Positions 49,085 to 59,130 of a DNA stretch of 64,000 nt are shown piece by piece (the stretch's first letter is position 1; each line of letters opens with the position of its first letter). A program made the translations under genes and the position numbers. This DNA comes from Sambucus nigra. Its lineage: Eukaryota; Streptophyta; Magnoliopsida; Dipsacales; Adoxaceae. Location: NCBI GenBank assembly GCA_949130495.1, contig OX422207.1:706400456-706464455 (forward strand), in the 5' to 3' direction. The notes under the pieces were generated by a model, which saw only the letters and a program-made list of their open reading frames with translations, had not been told where the DNA came from and made no database searches.

Positions 49085-50169
49085 TGTAGAAGGAAACTCA
49101 TACTTTGGCTTGTTGTATTTGTCACATTATATTTTTGTTTACGTTAATTGTAAGTTATAACATTTGTAATGATGTAACGAGAATAACAATGAGTTTTAGT
49201 GTGAGGTCAAACGGTACTCGCGAGAGACCAGGCTTGGCAGGGCCTGCGAGAGCTTTCATTCTCCATCAAGTGACCTCACCGTGGAAACTTTAGAGGGACT
49301 TGGTTTGAAGGATTGAGAAGTGAGGCACCGTTGGGGCTTGTCTTGACCATCTTAGAGACACCTAGTAAAAACACTGAAGGACCCTGACCGTGGAACCTCA
49401 GGCGGAGTAGCTTGGAGTTCCATCGGGAGTTGAGTTGTGAACCAAACAACCCTCTACTTAATGTCACATCCACAGTAGGTGATGTCACTAGCCAGCTAAA
49501 CAATGTCAGACCTGCACTTGAGTAAACTACCGTGGTATTTGGGGCTGTCAAGCAGTTGGTGAGACACCTCTGTGACAATAGCACCCTGACACACAGTGGT
49601 TAGGCAAAAGGTATGTCTTGGCATTTAATGTTTATGACGTGGAGACAACTAGTGCATCGGGTATTTAATGTTGTGACATAAAGTATGAGGGATGTCTTTC
49701 ATAGTCATAAATGACTGAGTTTCCTCGGGGATGGTGTGGGAGGCTATTTAAGGATCCCAACCACCTTTGAGGAGGATATGTTCCTTTTGAGAGTCAAGAA
49801 GTTATTGCTAGAGAGAGTTATTACAAACCAGAGGGTTTCAGCCACCCACCATTGTCATTTCTATTACGAAGCTTTTAATACGTGATAGAGATTCGTGAGA
49901 GTGTTTTTTTTTGGCGTGTTTACCTGCCTGCCAATGTGTATCTAAGGTGCCTACTTCCCTCTCTCTCTAGCCGAGTTACTTCTAAAATTCCATTTCTACT
50001 TTTCGAAGTTATACAAGAGAGATTTATGAGTTTAAATCGAGTTTTATCTTCATTAGGCTTGTGTTAGCATGTTCTATTACTAATCCAAAGCTCTGGCCAA
50101 GTTAGCTTATCATTACCATACTCAAATAGGGGTTATGCCTCCATCTAAAATCTAAAGTACCCTCCTACA
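49085..50169 (+). repeat. Tat-C 5' LTR
   Basis: About 1085 bp. The right end CCCTCCTACA next to the PBS is firm. The left end TGTAGAAGGA is inferred: the 3' LTR has ~100 bp more between its TGTAGAGGGG start and the shared block that begins AACTCATAC, so the 5' LTR seems to have lost that piece. From 49096 it aligns with 62396-63274. TATA-like CTATTTAAGG is at 49743-49752 (CTATTTAAGG also at 63053). The plus-strand frames at 49105-49293 and 49882-50067 and the minus-strand frame at 49276-49584 are chance. Confidence 0.72.
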
Positions 50170-50170
50170 T

Positions 50171-50189
50171 TTGGCAACTCTGCTGGGGA
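50171..50189 (+). promoter_or_regulatory. Primer-binding site of Tat-C
   Basis: TTGGCAACTCTGCTGGGGA, one base after the 5' LTR; same class as the Tat-B site. Confidence 0.88.
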
Positions 50190-50211
50190 GGCATTTTCCT
50201 AGCTAGGGAGT

Positions 50212-51676
50212 ATGGCGCAAGATAATGCTACTCGAAGACTCAACTTCGATGATATCCAGCATAATGAAGAATAGGTCGTGAGGGAGCAAGAGGCCCTAAG
50301 GGATGGGGATCCTCGATTAGAGGTACCTCTAGTTTCGACGACGTCAGACATTCCAGGGGTGACACAACCTTCCATGAGTGCGGGGTTGGTACCCGCCCAG
50401 ATTGCGATCCTCATGAGCAAGTTTTATGAGTTTTTAAAAACTCCAGTAGCTTCAACTATGCTGGGAGGATTGGAGGATAATGCTTTCGTAACACCAGGAG
50501 TATCTCCAATGGCCCCACCAGGTGAAGGTATTATAGGAACGATCCCAGCAAGCGTACCCTTTGTTGTGAATCCAGCAGTGGGAACCTCAGGAGTTTCAAC
50601 AACACCATCGGTATCGTTCATTTCAGTTGTAATGAGCGCTCAACCCATGGCCCCGTTGATGGTTTCTCCAGTAGCCTCGCCCATGGAAGAGATGAGAAAA
50701 GAGATGTTGAAGTTCATGTGGGCTTCCTCGCAATCAGCTTGCGAGGTGTCTTCGGTTTATGACGACTTTCGAACACCCTATCCTCAAGCGTACAACGATG
50801 AGCCTTACCCAAAGGACTATATTGCCCATATCTTTGAAAAATATATAGGGAAAGGTGGGAACCCGAAGGAGCACATTACAATGATAAGAAGCTTAGATTG
50901 AGTGAGTTTTCCAAATCCCTAACCGATAAGGCATACACCTGGTACTCCCGTTTAAAGCCCAATAGAGTTTCTACGTGGGAGGAGATGCATGTATTGTTTG
51001 TCCAAAAGTTCTTTCTGGCAGAAGATGAGTTTACCTTGACCCAACTCGGTAGGGAGCAGCAGAGACCTGGGGAGGTGGTGGTGGCCTATGTTCGAAGGTT
51101 CGTGAAAAGGTCCCTCGATGTAAGGGAGGAGGCCAAATAGTCCAAGTTATTACAAATTTGTGCTGAGGGACTGCTTCCTGAATACATCTGTTATCTTATC
51201 AACGAGACATGCGAGGGGAATTTTGCGGCATTCTTGAAAGCAGCGAGAAACATATCTTTGGTGGTGAGACCCAATTCGGTGGTAGTACCCATGATGTTCA
51301 GGAAACCAATGCAACCCGCGGGGGGGGGGGGGGGGGGAGGTCTCAGCCCCCACGGGTAGGGTACGCCGAGGAGGAAGATAGGGGCAAGGAAGCGAAGAGG
51401 GATAGCAAGAGTAAGTTTGGAAGAGACAGAGAAGACCCGCCATCGTTTCCTTGCACGATAGAAGAGGCTGTGAGTTGTTATAACGCGATGGTCCAAGGGG
51501 GAACAGTTTATGAACCAAAAGGCATTCTGATGGAAGAACCTGATGCTGTAACGAAGGCGGATCCTAAATATTGTCAGATCCATCGAAAGATCCAGCATCC
51601 GACAGAGAGTTGTTTAACACTAAGAAGAATCATTGAAAAGTACATGAAGGCGGGAACGTTTCAGATCCCCCCATAA
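50212..51676 (+). pseudogene. Tat-C gag remnant
   Basis: Start ATG at 50212 (MAQDNATRRLNFDDI) shortly after the PBS. A stop at 50272 follows after 20 codons, and the same frame continues (REQEALRDGDPRL) to 50901 with a Pro/Ser/Val-rich linker and YPKDYIAHIFEKYIGKGGNP. A shift near 50895 leads to SEFSKSLTDKAYTWYSRLKP, the capsid motif of retrotrans_gag, and FVQKFF. A stop at 51138 and a shift at the G run follow, then a CxxH-type end YCQIHRKIQHPTESC near 51570, the Tat nucleocapsid motif. Gag would build the particle; at least three breaks prevent that. Confidence 0.8.
51319..51338 (+). repeat. Homopolymer G run in Tat-C gag
   Basis: An unbroken run of about 18-19 G changes the reading frame of gag. 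The length may be unreliable in assembly or polymorphic. Confidence 0.85.
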
Positions 51677-51718
51677 AACGTTAACAACAACCCCCTACCA
51701 GCGCATGGGGCCAATCTC

Positions 51719-52765
51719 GTGGTGGCCTATGATGAAGGAGAGGAGTATGAGGAGGCTTTGGATATTTGCACCAGGGGAATGGCTAACGTCGTGTTGGCTT
51801 ATGATGAAGAAATATACAAGGATGCGGAAGAGGTGTACAGTGTTAGAGGAGAGGAAATAGATCTAGCTCTGGAATACTCCGCAGTTTCGAAGTCCCCAAA
51901 GTTCACTTGGTTCTTCGACCAAGTGGGGGTACCGAAGGAGATTAGGCTGGAGATAACCCAGGCAATACTTGATATTGCGAGGAAGAACGCAGTCCCATCA
52001 CTGAGATGGAAGGGACCCATGGCTAGGTTGGTGGGAAGGTTTCTGTTAGAGGTAACCTTTAGTGACGCAGATAGAGCCATAAGGTTCCCTCATAACATGC
52101 CATTATATGTGACTGCCAGTGTCAACGGAGTTAGCTTTGCAAGGGCTCTCATGGATGGAGGAGCTTCCATCAATATCATGCCGATCAACTCCTTTCACGC
52201 GAACAATATTCCAGAAGAGAAGTTGGTTCCCATGCCTTTGGTAATTTCGGGGTATGATAACCAATCTTCTAAATCCATTGGGTACATTAACGTGGGGGTT
52301 GTGATGGGAAATTTGAGTTCCCATATAAAGTTCCACGTGATAGAGAGTGCAACTTCCTATCATCTGCTGATAGGAAGGGTGTGGATGCACAACCAAGGGT
52401 TAGTTCTTTCTACATATCACCAATGCGCTAAAGCGAATATCAAGGGGACAAAGGTAACCATTAGGGCTACAAAGAGGCCCTTCGCTGTTGAGGAGGCACA
52501 TTTGGTGGATGCGGCGTTTTATACTGAGTTGGAAGAAGATGTTTGGATCCTAACTAGGAGGATGGAGGAAGCCTGGGTTCCCTTAATCAGAGAAAGGATG
52601 GGGCCCGTGAATGGGCAAAGTAAAGAGGTTGCGAGTAGCACGAAGGTAATAGCCAAAGAGGCTCACCAGGTGATCCCTCGACCCCAACGCATCTCAAAGC
52701 AGCTTGGGGATAAGATAAAGTGTGCTGAGCCGGTTCCCTGGAAAAAGGATGGTCGAGGATCCTAG
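51719..52765 (+). pseudogene. Tat-C protease region
   Basis: Long open segment of 348 codons. The retropepsin block is FARALMDGGASINIMPINSF with the catalytic Asp at 52154-52156 (DGG in place of the usual DSG/DTG), followed by IKFHVIESATSYHLLIGRVWMH, which matches the flap and LLGRPWIH blocks of Ty3/gypsy proteases. The N-terminal part links to gag and the C-terminal part to RT. It is the best preserved part of the element, but is separated from gag and RT by stops. Confidence 0.78.
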
Positions 52766-54018
52766 GGAAAAGAAGAGGAAGGCAGTCACTGCTATCAGCA
52801 GACAATGCAGGAAGGTTATTACTGAAGAGGGAAAGGTGGTGTATCGCTTATAACGGTGTGAGAAGGCAGCCGAGGAAGCTGATGATGAGGTTGACCCGAT
52901 ATACGAGTGCTTTCTGGTAGGTCAATTGGGATAATGTATGGTGATAGACAATTCCAACATACAAGAATTTGTGGAGGAAGTCGCTGAGGAACTAGATTAC
53001 ATAGTGTATCAACCAAAGCCCCAGGCACAAGAGTTGGAGAAGTTGAACCTAGAAATGAAGGAGAGGATCCAAGACCTATCTTCATCTTGAAGGATATCAT
53101 CAATCAAAAATGAGAGGCCTTGGTCGAATTGTTTCGAGATTTTATAGATGTCTTCGCGTGGAAATACACAAAAATGGAAGGGCTGGATGAGGAAGTAAGC
53201 TTCCACAGGTTGAACGTAATGCCTTCAGCCATTCCAGTGAAATAGGAAATAAGAACATACAAGCCCAAGATGGACCTAAAGATTAAAGAAAAGGTTCAGC
53301 GCCTACTAACGGCATGGTTCATCGTACCAATACAACACCCACTCTGGCTGTCCAGTATTCTCCCAGTGGTGAAGAAGGACAAAAACTAAATAAGGATCTG
53401 TGTGGACTTCAGAGATTGAATAGAGCTTGTCCTAAATATGAGTTCCCCCTACCCTCCATTGATAGCCTGATAGACGCGACGACTGGTCATGAGATGTATA
53501 ACTTTATGGATGGGTATATGGGGTATAATCAGATCAAGATGAACCCCTCGGACGCAGAGAAAATAACATTCAGAACGCCGTTGGGTAACTTCATGTACAG
53601 GATGATGTCGTTTGGACTCAAGAACGCTGGGGCGACGTACCAGAGAATGATGATGGCCATCTTTCATGACTTCTTCCACAAATTTATAGAATTCTACGTG
53701 GATGACTTGGTCATCAAATCGAAGGAGGAGGGGTCCCACCTGAGCGATTTGAGGAAGGTGTTTTCTCGTTGTAGAAGGTATAAGTTGAAAATGAACCCGT
53801 TAAAGTGTGTTTTCGGAGTGACGAGTGGGAAATTCTTAGGCTTTGTGGTTGATCGACAAGGGATGCAAATAGACCAGGACAAACAGCGAGCGATCTTGGA
53901 AATGCCAAGTCCTAGAACGGCGAGGGAGTTGAAGAGCTTCCTCGGTAAAGTCTCCTACCTTAGGAGATTTGTGCCTCGGTTGGCCGAAGTAACACACTCG
54001 CTGATGCAGCTGTTATGA
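52766..54018 (+). pseudogene. Tat-C reverse transcriptase
   Basis: 52766-53313 is a broken linker with several stops. From about 53380 RT motifs are clear: NRACPKYEFPLPSIDSLID, NFMDGYMGYNQIKM (motif A), MSFGLKNAGATYQR (motif B), FYVDDLVIKS with the catalytic YVDD at 53695-53706, LKMNPLKCVFGV, GKFLGFVVDRQG and LKSFLGKVSYLRRFVPRLAE. A stop at 54016-54018 ends the frame. The polymerase box itself is intact. Confidence 0.88.
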
Positions 54019-54572
54019 AAGAGCACGAAGTTCAGGTGGGAAGAGGTTCACCAGGAGTCTTTCACTGGGTTGAAGAATCTGCTGGTTTCACCACAATCCA
54101 TGCTCCCCCCACGAGCAGGAACACCGTTGCAGTTATATCTCACATCTACCACGAGGTCCATCGGAGCTTTGCTGACACAAGAAATTGATGGGAAAGAACG
54201 ACCAGTCTACTACCTCAGTAGAATCATAGATGGGCCAAAGATTAGATATAGCAGATTAGAAAGGCATTGTTTAGCCTTAGTCTTGGTAGCACAAAAACTT
54301 AGGCATTATACGCTGTCTTTTACAATTCATATCGTAACTAAACGCGATCCTATTAAGTATTTATTGGAAAGAACTATATTGATTGGCAGGGCAGCTAGGT
54401 GGTTCCTCATCCTCTCAGAATACGACTTAAAATGTGTAGTTCCTCGCGCGATCAAGATCCAGGAATATGCCGATCTATTGGCAATTTTTCCATCAGGAAC
54501 ATTTGAACCACCTAAAAAAGACATTCTAGGAGATGACCTACAAGCCAATTATCTCGATGCAACTGAGGAGGA
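54019..54572 (+). pseudogene. Tat-C RNase H (Ty3 type)
   Basis: Follows the RT stop in the same frame: FRWEEVHQESFTGLKNLL, LYLTSTTRSIGALLTQEIDG (the first catalytic Asp of the usual LYL-S/D-x block is not present), RPVYYLSRIIDGPKIRYSRLE, then KRDPIKYLLE and ARWFLILSEYDLKCVVPRA, the usual end of this domain. It removes RNA from RNA-DNA hybrids. Confidence 0.8.
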
Positions 54573-55100
54573 GTGGACGATGCAGTTCGATGGATTTGCG
54601 GCAGAAAAAAAAGAGGAGTAGGGGTTATTCTTTTAAAAGGAATGGAAGAGATTTGCCTTTCCTACAAGTTAGATTTCCCTTGTTCCAATAACGAAGCAGA
54701 GTACGAGGCGTTAGTGCTGGGGATGCGGGAGGCTCTTCGAAGGGGAATTCGTTCACTCTACATTAATGGTGATTTGAACTTGGTGATTCAGCTAGTAAAC
54801 GGAGAATATGTGTTGAAGCATATGAATCTAGCACTATACAAAACGATCATTCAGAGGCTCCTCAGCCAGTTACATCGAACTAAGATTAAGAGACATCCCA
54901 GAACGATGAACCACCATCCAGATGCGTATGCAACTATTGCCCAGAAAATGGTCATAAAGAACAATACAACTATTATCATGATCCAACGGAGAACAGCTCC
55001 CTCGGTGGTACAATTAATTCTACCGATGGAGAAGGATGCTGACTGGAGGGGAGAGATTATGAAGCAGCTGGAGTCTGGCGAAGGAGCAATGGGGCTAAGA
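54573..55100 (+). pseudogene. Tat-C second RNase H
   Basis: Read across a shift at 54600-54620 (an A run): WTMQFDGFAAEKK in one frame, then GVILLKGMEEICLSYKLDF and CSNNEAEYEALVLGMREALRRGI with the E-A-E-Y-E-A-L block and INGDLNLVIQLVNGEY with the aspartate block. The extra RNase H after the Ty3-type one is the hallmark of Tat-lineage elements. The A-run shift could be real or a sequencing error. Confidence 0.78.
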
Positions 55101-56518
55101 GAGTTGGCCCAATATTTTACAACCCAGGGAAATCTATACTGCAGAAATGCAGGGGGGTGGTTATCAAGATGTATTGGCCCAGAAGAAGTAGAGCGAAGGT
55201 TGAATAAAACACATGAAGATCACTGCAAAACAACCGAGGTACCTCTTTATAGGAGAATTCAAAGAGAGGGATATTTCGAGCCTAGAATGAAGCAGGACGC
55301 GGTCGTGCTACAACAGAAGTGCGATAAGTGTCAGATATTTTTTGAAGCAGCTGAATATCATTTCGTTGAAACTCAAACAGACTGGAGGCAACCATATATT
55401 GATTTCATTCAAAATGGAGTTGTCCCAGCAGAAAAAAATGATGCGATAGGACTAAAGCGAAGGGCCCCAAGGTTCTATATCCATAAGGGGCAGCTCTATC
55501 AAAGGGGATACTTCAACAGGCCATTACGTTGCATCACGAAGGAAGAAGAAGCTGAGGTCCTCAAACAGGCGCACGATCCAGCTCACGTAGGAGGGGTCAA
55601 GTTCTATGATCAGATGATAACGTTGGGGTATTATTGGCCAATGATGGAAAAAGATTCTGCTGATTTCGTTCAAAAATGAAAAGCTTGCCAACTATATGGA
55701 AACATAATCCATGCCCCATCGATGGACTTACACTCTCTCGCAACGCCTTACCCTTTTCACACTTGGGTATTTGACCTGGTGGGGGCAATACATCCTCCTT
55801 CGAGGGGGAAGATATGGACACTAGTTACAACGGAGTGTTTCATAAAGTGATCCCAAAAGCTATTCTATTTGATAATGGGATGCCCTTCATCAATACAGAA
55901 GTAACAATGCTTAGAAACAAGTACTCCATTGTTCCTCATACTTCAACGATGGCATACCCAAAGGGAAACGTTCGGGCCGATGCGACTAATAAAACGTTGG
56001 TTAATATTCTGGATAAGGTAATGGAGGACTTCTCAGGATCGTGGGATGACAAGATACCAGTTGTGTTATGGGCCTATCGAACAACTAAGAGGAAACCCAC
56101 GGGGTACACTCCATTCTCGCTTATTTATGGGGCAGAGGAAATCCTTCCAATGGAGCTAGAAGTTCCCTCTGCCTGATACACCTTACGTAGCAGCATGCTC
56201 CCTCAGAATATACATGTGCAGTTGGAAGCGTTAGACGAACACAAAGATAATGTTATGCAACACTTTCAAATGTACACGAAACATCTCTCCAGGGCATATG
56301 ATAATCTGGTAAGGCCCAGAAAGTTCGTGTAGGGAGACCTCGTTTTGAAAGCAGCAGTGAAGCACATCAGGGGGCTTCCATCAAAGTTTACAGCCAATTG
56401 GGAGGGACCTTTTGTTGTAAAAGAAGCTCATGACTCTGGCTATTGCTTAATTTCTAGAATGGAGGAGGACAAGCCATTCAAAATTAACAATAAATGGCTG
56501 AAGGTTTATCATGTGTAG
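55101..56518 (+). pseudogene. Tat-C integrase
   Basis: 55101-55679 includes VGGVKFYDQMITLGYYWPMM, the zinc-finger lead of integrase, with a stop at 55677. The core continues as WVFDLVGAIHPPS (first D ~55768), then ILFDNGMPFINTE (second D, ~55870) and ADATNKTLVNIL (~55978), where relatives have AEATNKT, so the catalytic Glu appears replaced by Asp. VLWAYRTTKRKPTGYTPFSLIYG follows. The C-terminal part GLPSKFTANWEGPFVVKEA ends with KWLKVYHV and a stop at 56516-56518. Several stops, including at 56174 and 56330. Confidence 0.82.
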
Positions 56519-57016
56519 ACAATTAAGTTTGAACCATGATTGTAAATAGATTTTGTTATGAATATAAATTTTTTAGTTATGACTTGAATAGAATGAAAGA
56601 GTTACATAAATACAAAAATTTATAAAGCAGTTGTAACATACAGACGAATGGGAAAATATACAGTTTTCATTCATTTGTAAATGATAGAGCATTACAAAAT
56701 TGGGAACTGGTGCCCAAGAATTACATAGAAAGAAGCAAGAGGAAGATATATATACAAGTGTTGACTAGCCTAAGATGAACCATAGGTCTGAAGATGAAAA
56801 AAAATCTCCAGAAAGGCCTGATGAAGTTGTAGTGCAAGACTGTTGGGCATTGATGGAAACCTCCAACCTCGCTTGTACTTGTACGCGTTGGATGATGAGT
56901 CTTTCTCATTTCAGCTTGACCAGATGCAAAGCCTCTTTGGCATCATCTACCTACCTATCAATTTCTTCTAGAAGGGGTGCTATTTTGGCCAACCTGGCTT
57001 CCTCAGCCCGTTGGTC
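56519..57016. mobile_element. Tat-C spacer between convergent pol and antisense gene
   Basis: About 500 bp without a convincing gene on either strand: an A/T-rich part (56519-56750) that could hold the 3' ends of both transcripts, then mixed sequence up to the last recognisable antisense exon. Confidence 0.5.
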
Positions 57017-57526
57017 CTACTGATGCTTCTGCAATAGTTCCCTCTGCCTGATCAGTTGCTGTCTCTTCAAAGTTTTTAAATATGATATAAGACAGTTAAA
57101 ATGAAAACCATAACGACCTAACTCTTTCAAATAGACAAGAAATTGGTTAAGGAGTGGTCTGGTAACAGTCACAGTGGGAGTGCTAGGAATTTCTGCAACA
57201 ACGGTAGCCATGCCTTGCAGCCTATAACTCATGACAGAGAGGTTGGAACGTAAGAAATCCACTGAGAAGGTTTCAGGATGGTGAATCACAAGTTGCTCGA
57301 TCATTAGTCAATGAGTGGAAGACATTTGGGGATAATGTTGAAGGACCATTAAGCAGAATGCATGAGAATCCAAATTAGGAAGAGGAAGCTCGCACCCGGA
57401 TTCACTCTCCACTGCAGCGCCGGTCGTGGAACCTTGGTCAGCATTGCCAAAATCTTCCGAGACGATAGGTTCCCAATGAGGTGAGACAATAGGAGAAAGA
57501 ACGGGTGGAGAGGTCTCTCGTGAAAC

Positions 57527-58257
57527 CTGATATAAGAAAAGTAATGAGTTTATGAAAAAAAAACTTAACACGCATTTTCGTTGTTAAGTCACCGTTATAG
57601 GTGGAGTTTATGGAAAATCTTAACAAGCGTTTTCGTTGCTAAGTCACCGTTATAGGTGGAGTTTATGAAAACTTAACAAATGCTTTCATTGTTAAGTCAC
57701 CGTTACGGTGGAGTCTATGAAAATAACTTAACAAGTGTTTTCGTTGTTAAGTCACCATTATAGGTGGAGTTTATGGAAAATCTTAACAAGCGTTTTCCTT
57801 GTTAAGTCACCGTTATAGGTGGAGTTTATGAAAATCTTAACTAGTGTTTTTTTTGTTAAGTCGTCGTTATAGGTGGAGTTTATGAAAAAAAAATTAACAA
57901 GCGTTTTCATTATTAAGTCACCGTTATAGGTCGAGTTTATGAAAAAAACTTAACAAGCATTTTCGTTTTTAAGTCACTGTTATAGGTGGAGTTTATGAAA
58001 ATCTTAAGAAGCGTTTTCGTTGTTAAGTCACCTTTATAGGTGGAGTTTATAAAAATCTTAAACAAGCATTTTCATTATTAAATCACCGTTATAGGTGGAT
58101 TTTATGAAAATCTTAACAAGTGTTTTCGTTGTTAAGTCACCGTTATAGGTGGAGTTTATGAAAAAAAAACTTAACAAATGTTTTCGTTGTTAAGTCACCG
58201 TTATAGGAGAGTTTGTGAAATGTCTTTGACAAAAATGCATATAATTAAGGGAAATAC
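57527..58257 (-). other. 731-bp intron of the antisense PMD gene, filled with hairpin repeats
   Basis: Donor ATGACTGAG|GTATTT at 58257 and acceptor TTCTTATATCAG|GTTTCAC at 57527. Joining the exons keeps one frame with similar peptides on both sides (TPVLSPAMTE and VSRETSPPVLSP). Nearly the whole intron is the repeat array 57560-58215. Confidence 0.65.
57560..58215 (+). repeat. Tandem array of ~54-bp hairpin repeat in Tat-C
   Basis: Twelve copies counted by their 'gttaagtcaccgttatagg' core. In plus sense each unit has CTTAACAA, a 9-base loop, TTGTTAAG (for example arms at 57727-57734 and 57744-57751), then CACCGTTATAGGTG and a GAGTTTATGAAAA spacer. It is the reverse complement of the Tat-B LTR unit, which means the same orientation relative to each element's own sense strand. 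Confidence 0.92.
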
Positions 58258-59078
58258 CTCAGTCATGGCCGGGGAAAGAACGGGAGTCACCATAGTAGCC
58301 ATGGGGGAAGGAACCATTGGCGGAGGGCTCATTACCTCAGAAGCCACAAGGGGATCCCTTATCGCAGAACGGCAAGAAAAACTCCCTCACCAACATAGGG
58401 GACTAAGTCCAGCATGGGTTGTTCACTGGGAGAATATGGTGGGCTCCCAAATGAGGCCTCAACGGGGGTGGACACAGAAAAACAACCACGAGGGGCAGAA
58501 GCACCAACCTTAGCCTTATACGCGTGTAGACCTTCGAGAAACAGTGGAGAAAGATTGGGAGAAAGCTGCAGCATGAAGTCCAGTGTTAAAGAAAAAAAAA
58601 AGAGAAAAAGTGGAATAAAAAAAAAAGGGAGAAGTACCCCTAAATGTCACTTACCTCAGTTATGGTACGAAAAAGGGGAATTATGGTCAATGGTCTCGTT
58701 AGCTCTGTGAGAAGAAAAATGTTGGTTAACAACGAGGACACTTCCACCTAAGGCATCCCAAAATCTCAAGGTTTAGTATGATAAATAAATAAAGGGGTGA
58801 AACTGTTAGGATGTTATACCAAACAAAGTATAGAGGAAATCATACCTCGGGCTCATTTTCTTCAGCCAGAACGATGGCCAGAAGAAGCTCGAGTGGAGAA
58901 GATAAACCAAAAAGGGTGGGGAGAGTTCTCTCTAGTTGCGAGGAGACACCCATAGAGTCAACAGCATCCCCCCATGACAATATCCCTCGCATGATGAGAG
59001 GCTAAACGGCGGGAGTAGGTAAGCCCGGTCTTGGGCGAACGAGGAGGAGTCACACCAGGTGGAGAAACACCGAAACGC

Positions 59079-59130
59079 CTCCCCCCCCCCCCCCCACGAA
59101 AGGGCTCACGAGGGGGGGGGGGGTAGGGGG
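59079..59130. repeat. C-run and G-run pair in the antisense PMD gene
   Basis: A run of about 15 C (from 59081) and a run of about 13 G (from 59112) with 17 bases between them, inside exon 2 of the antisense gene. They can pair as a hairpin; the lengths are likely unstable. Confidence 0.85.

Noticed and set aside
49276..49584. Minus-strand frame in the Tat-C 5' LTR
   Set aside because: It lies within the LTR and is not preserved as a frame in the 3' LTR.
53449..53908. Minus-strand frames antisense to the Tat-C RT
   Set aside because: They mirror conserved RT codons and have no features of their own.
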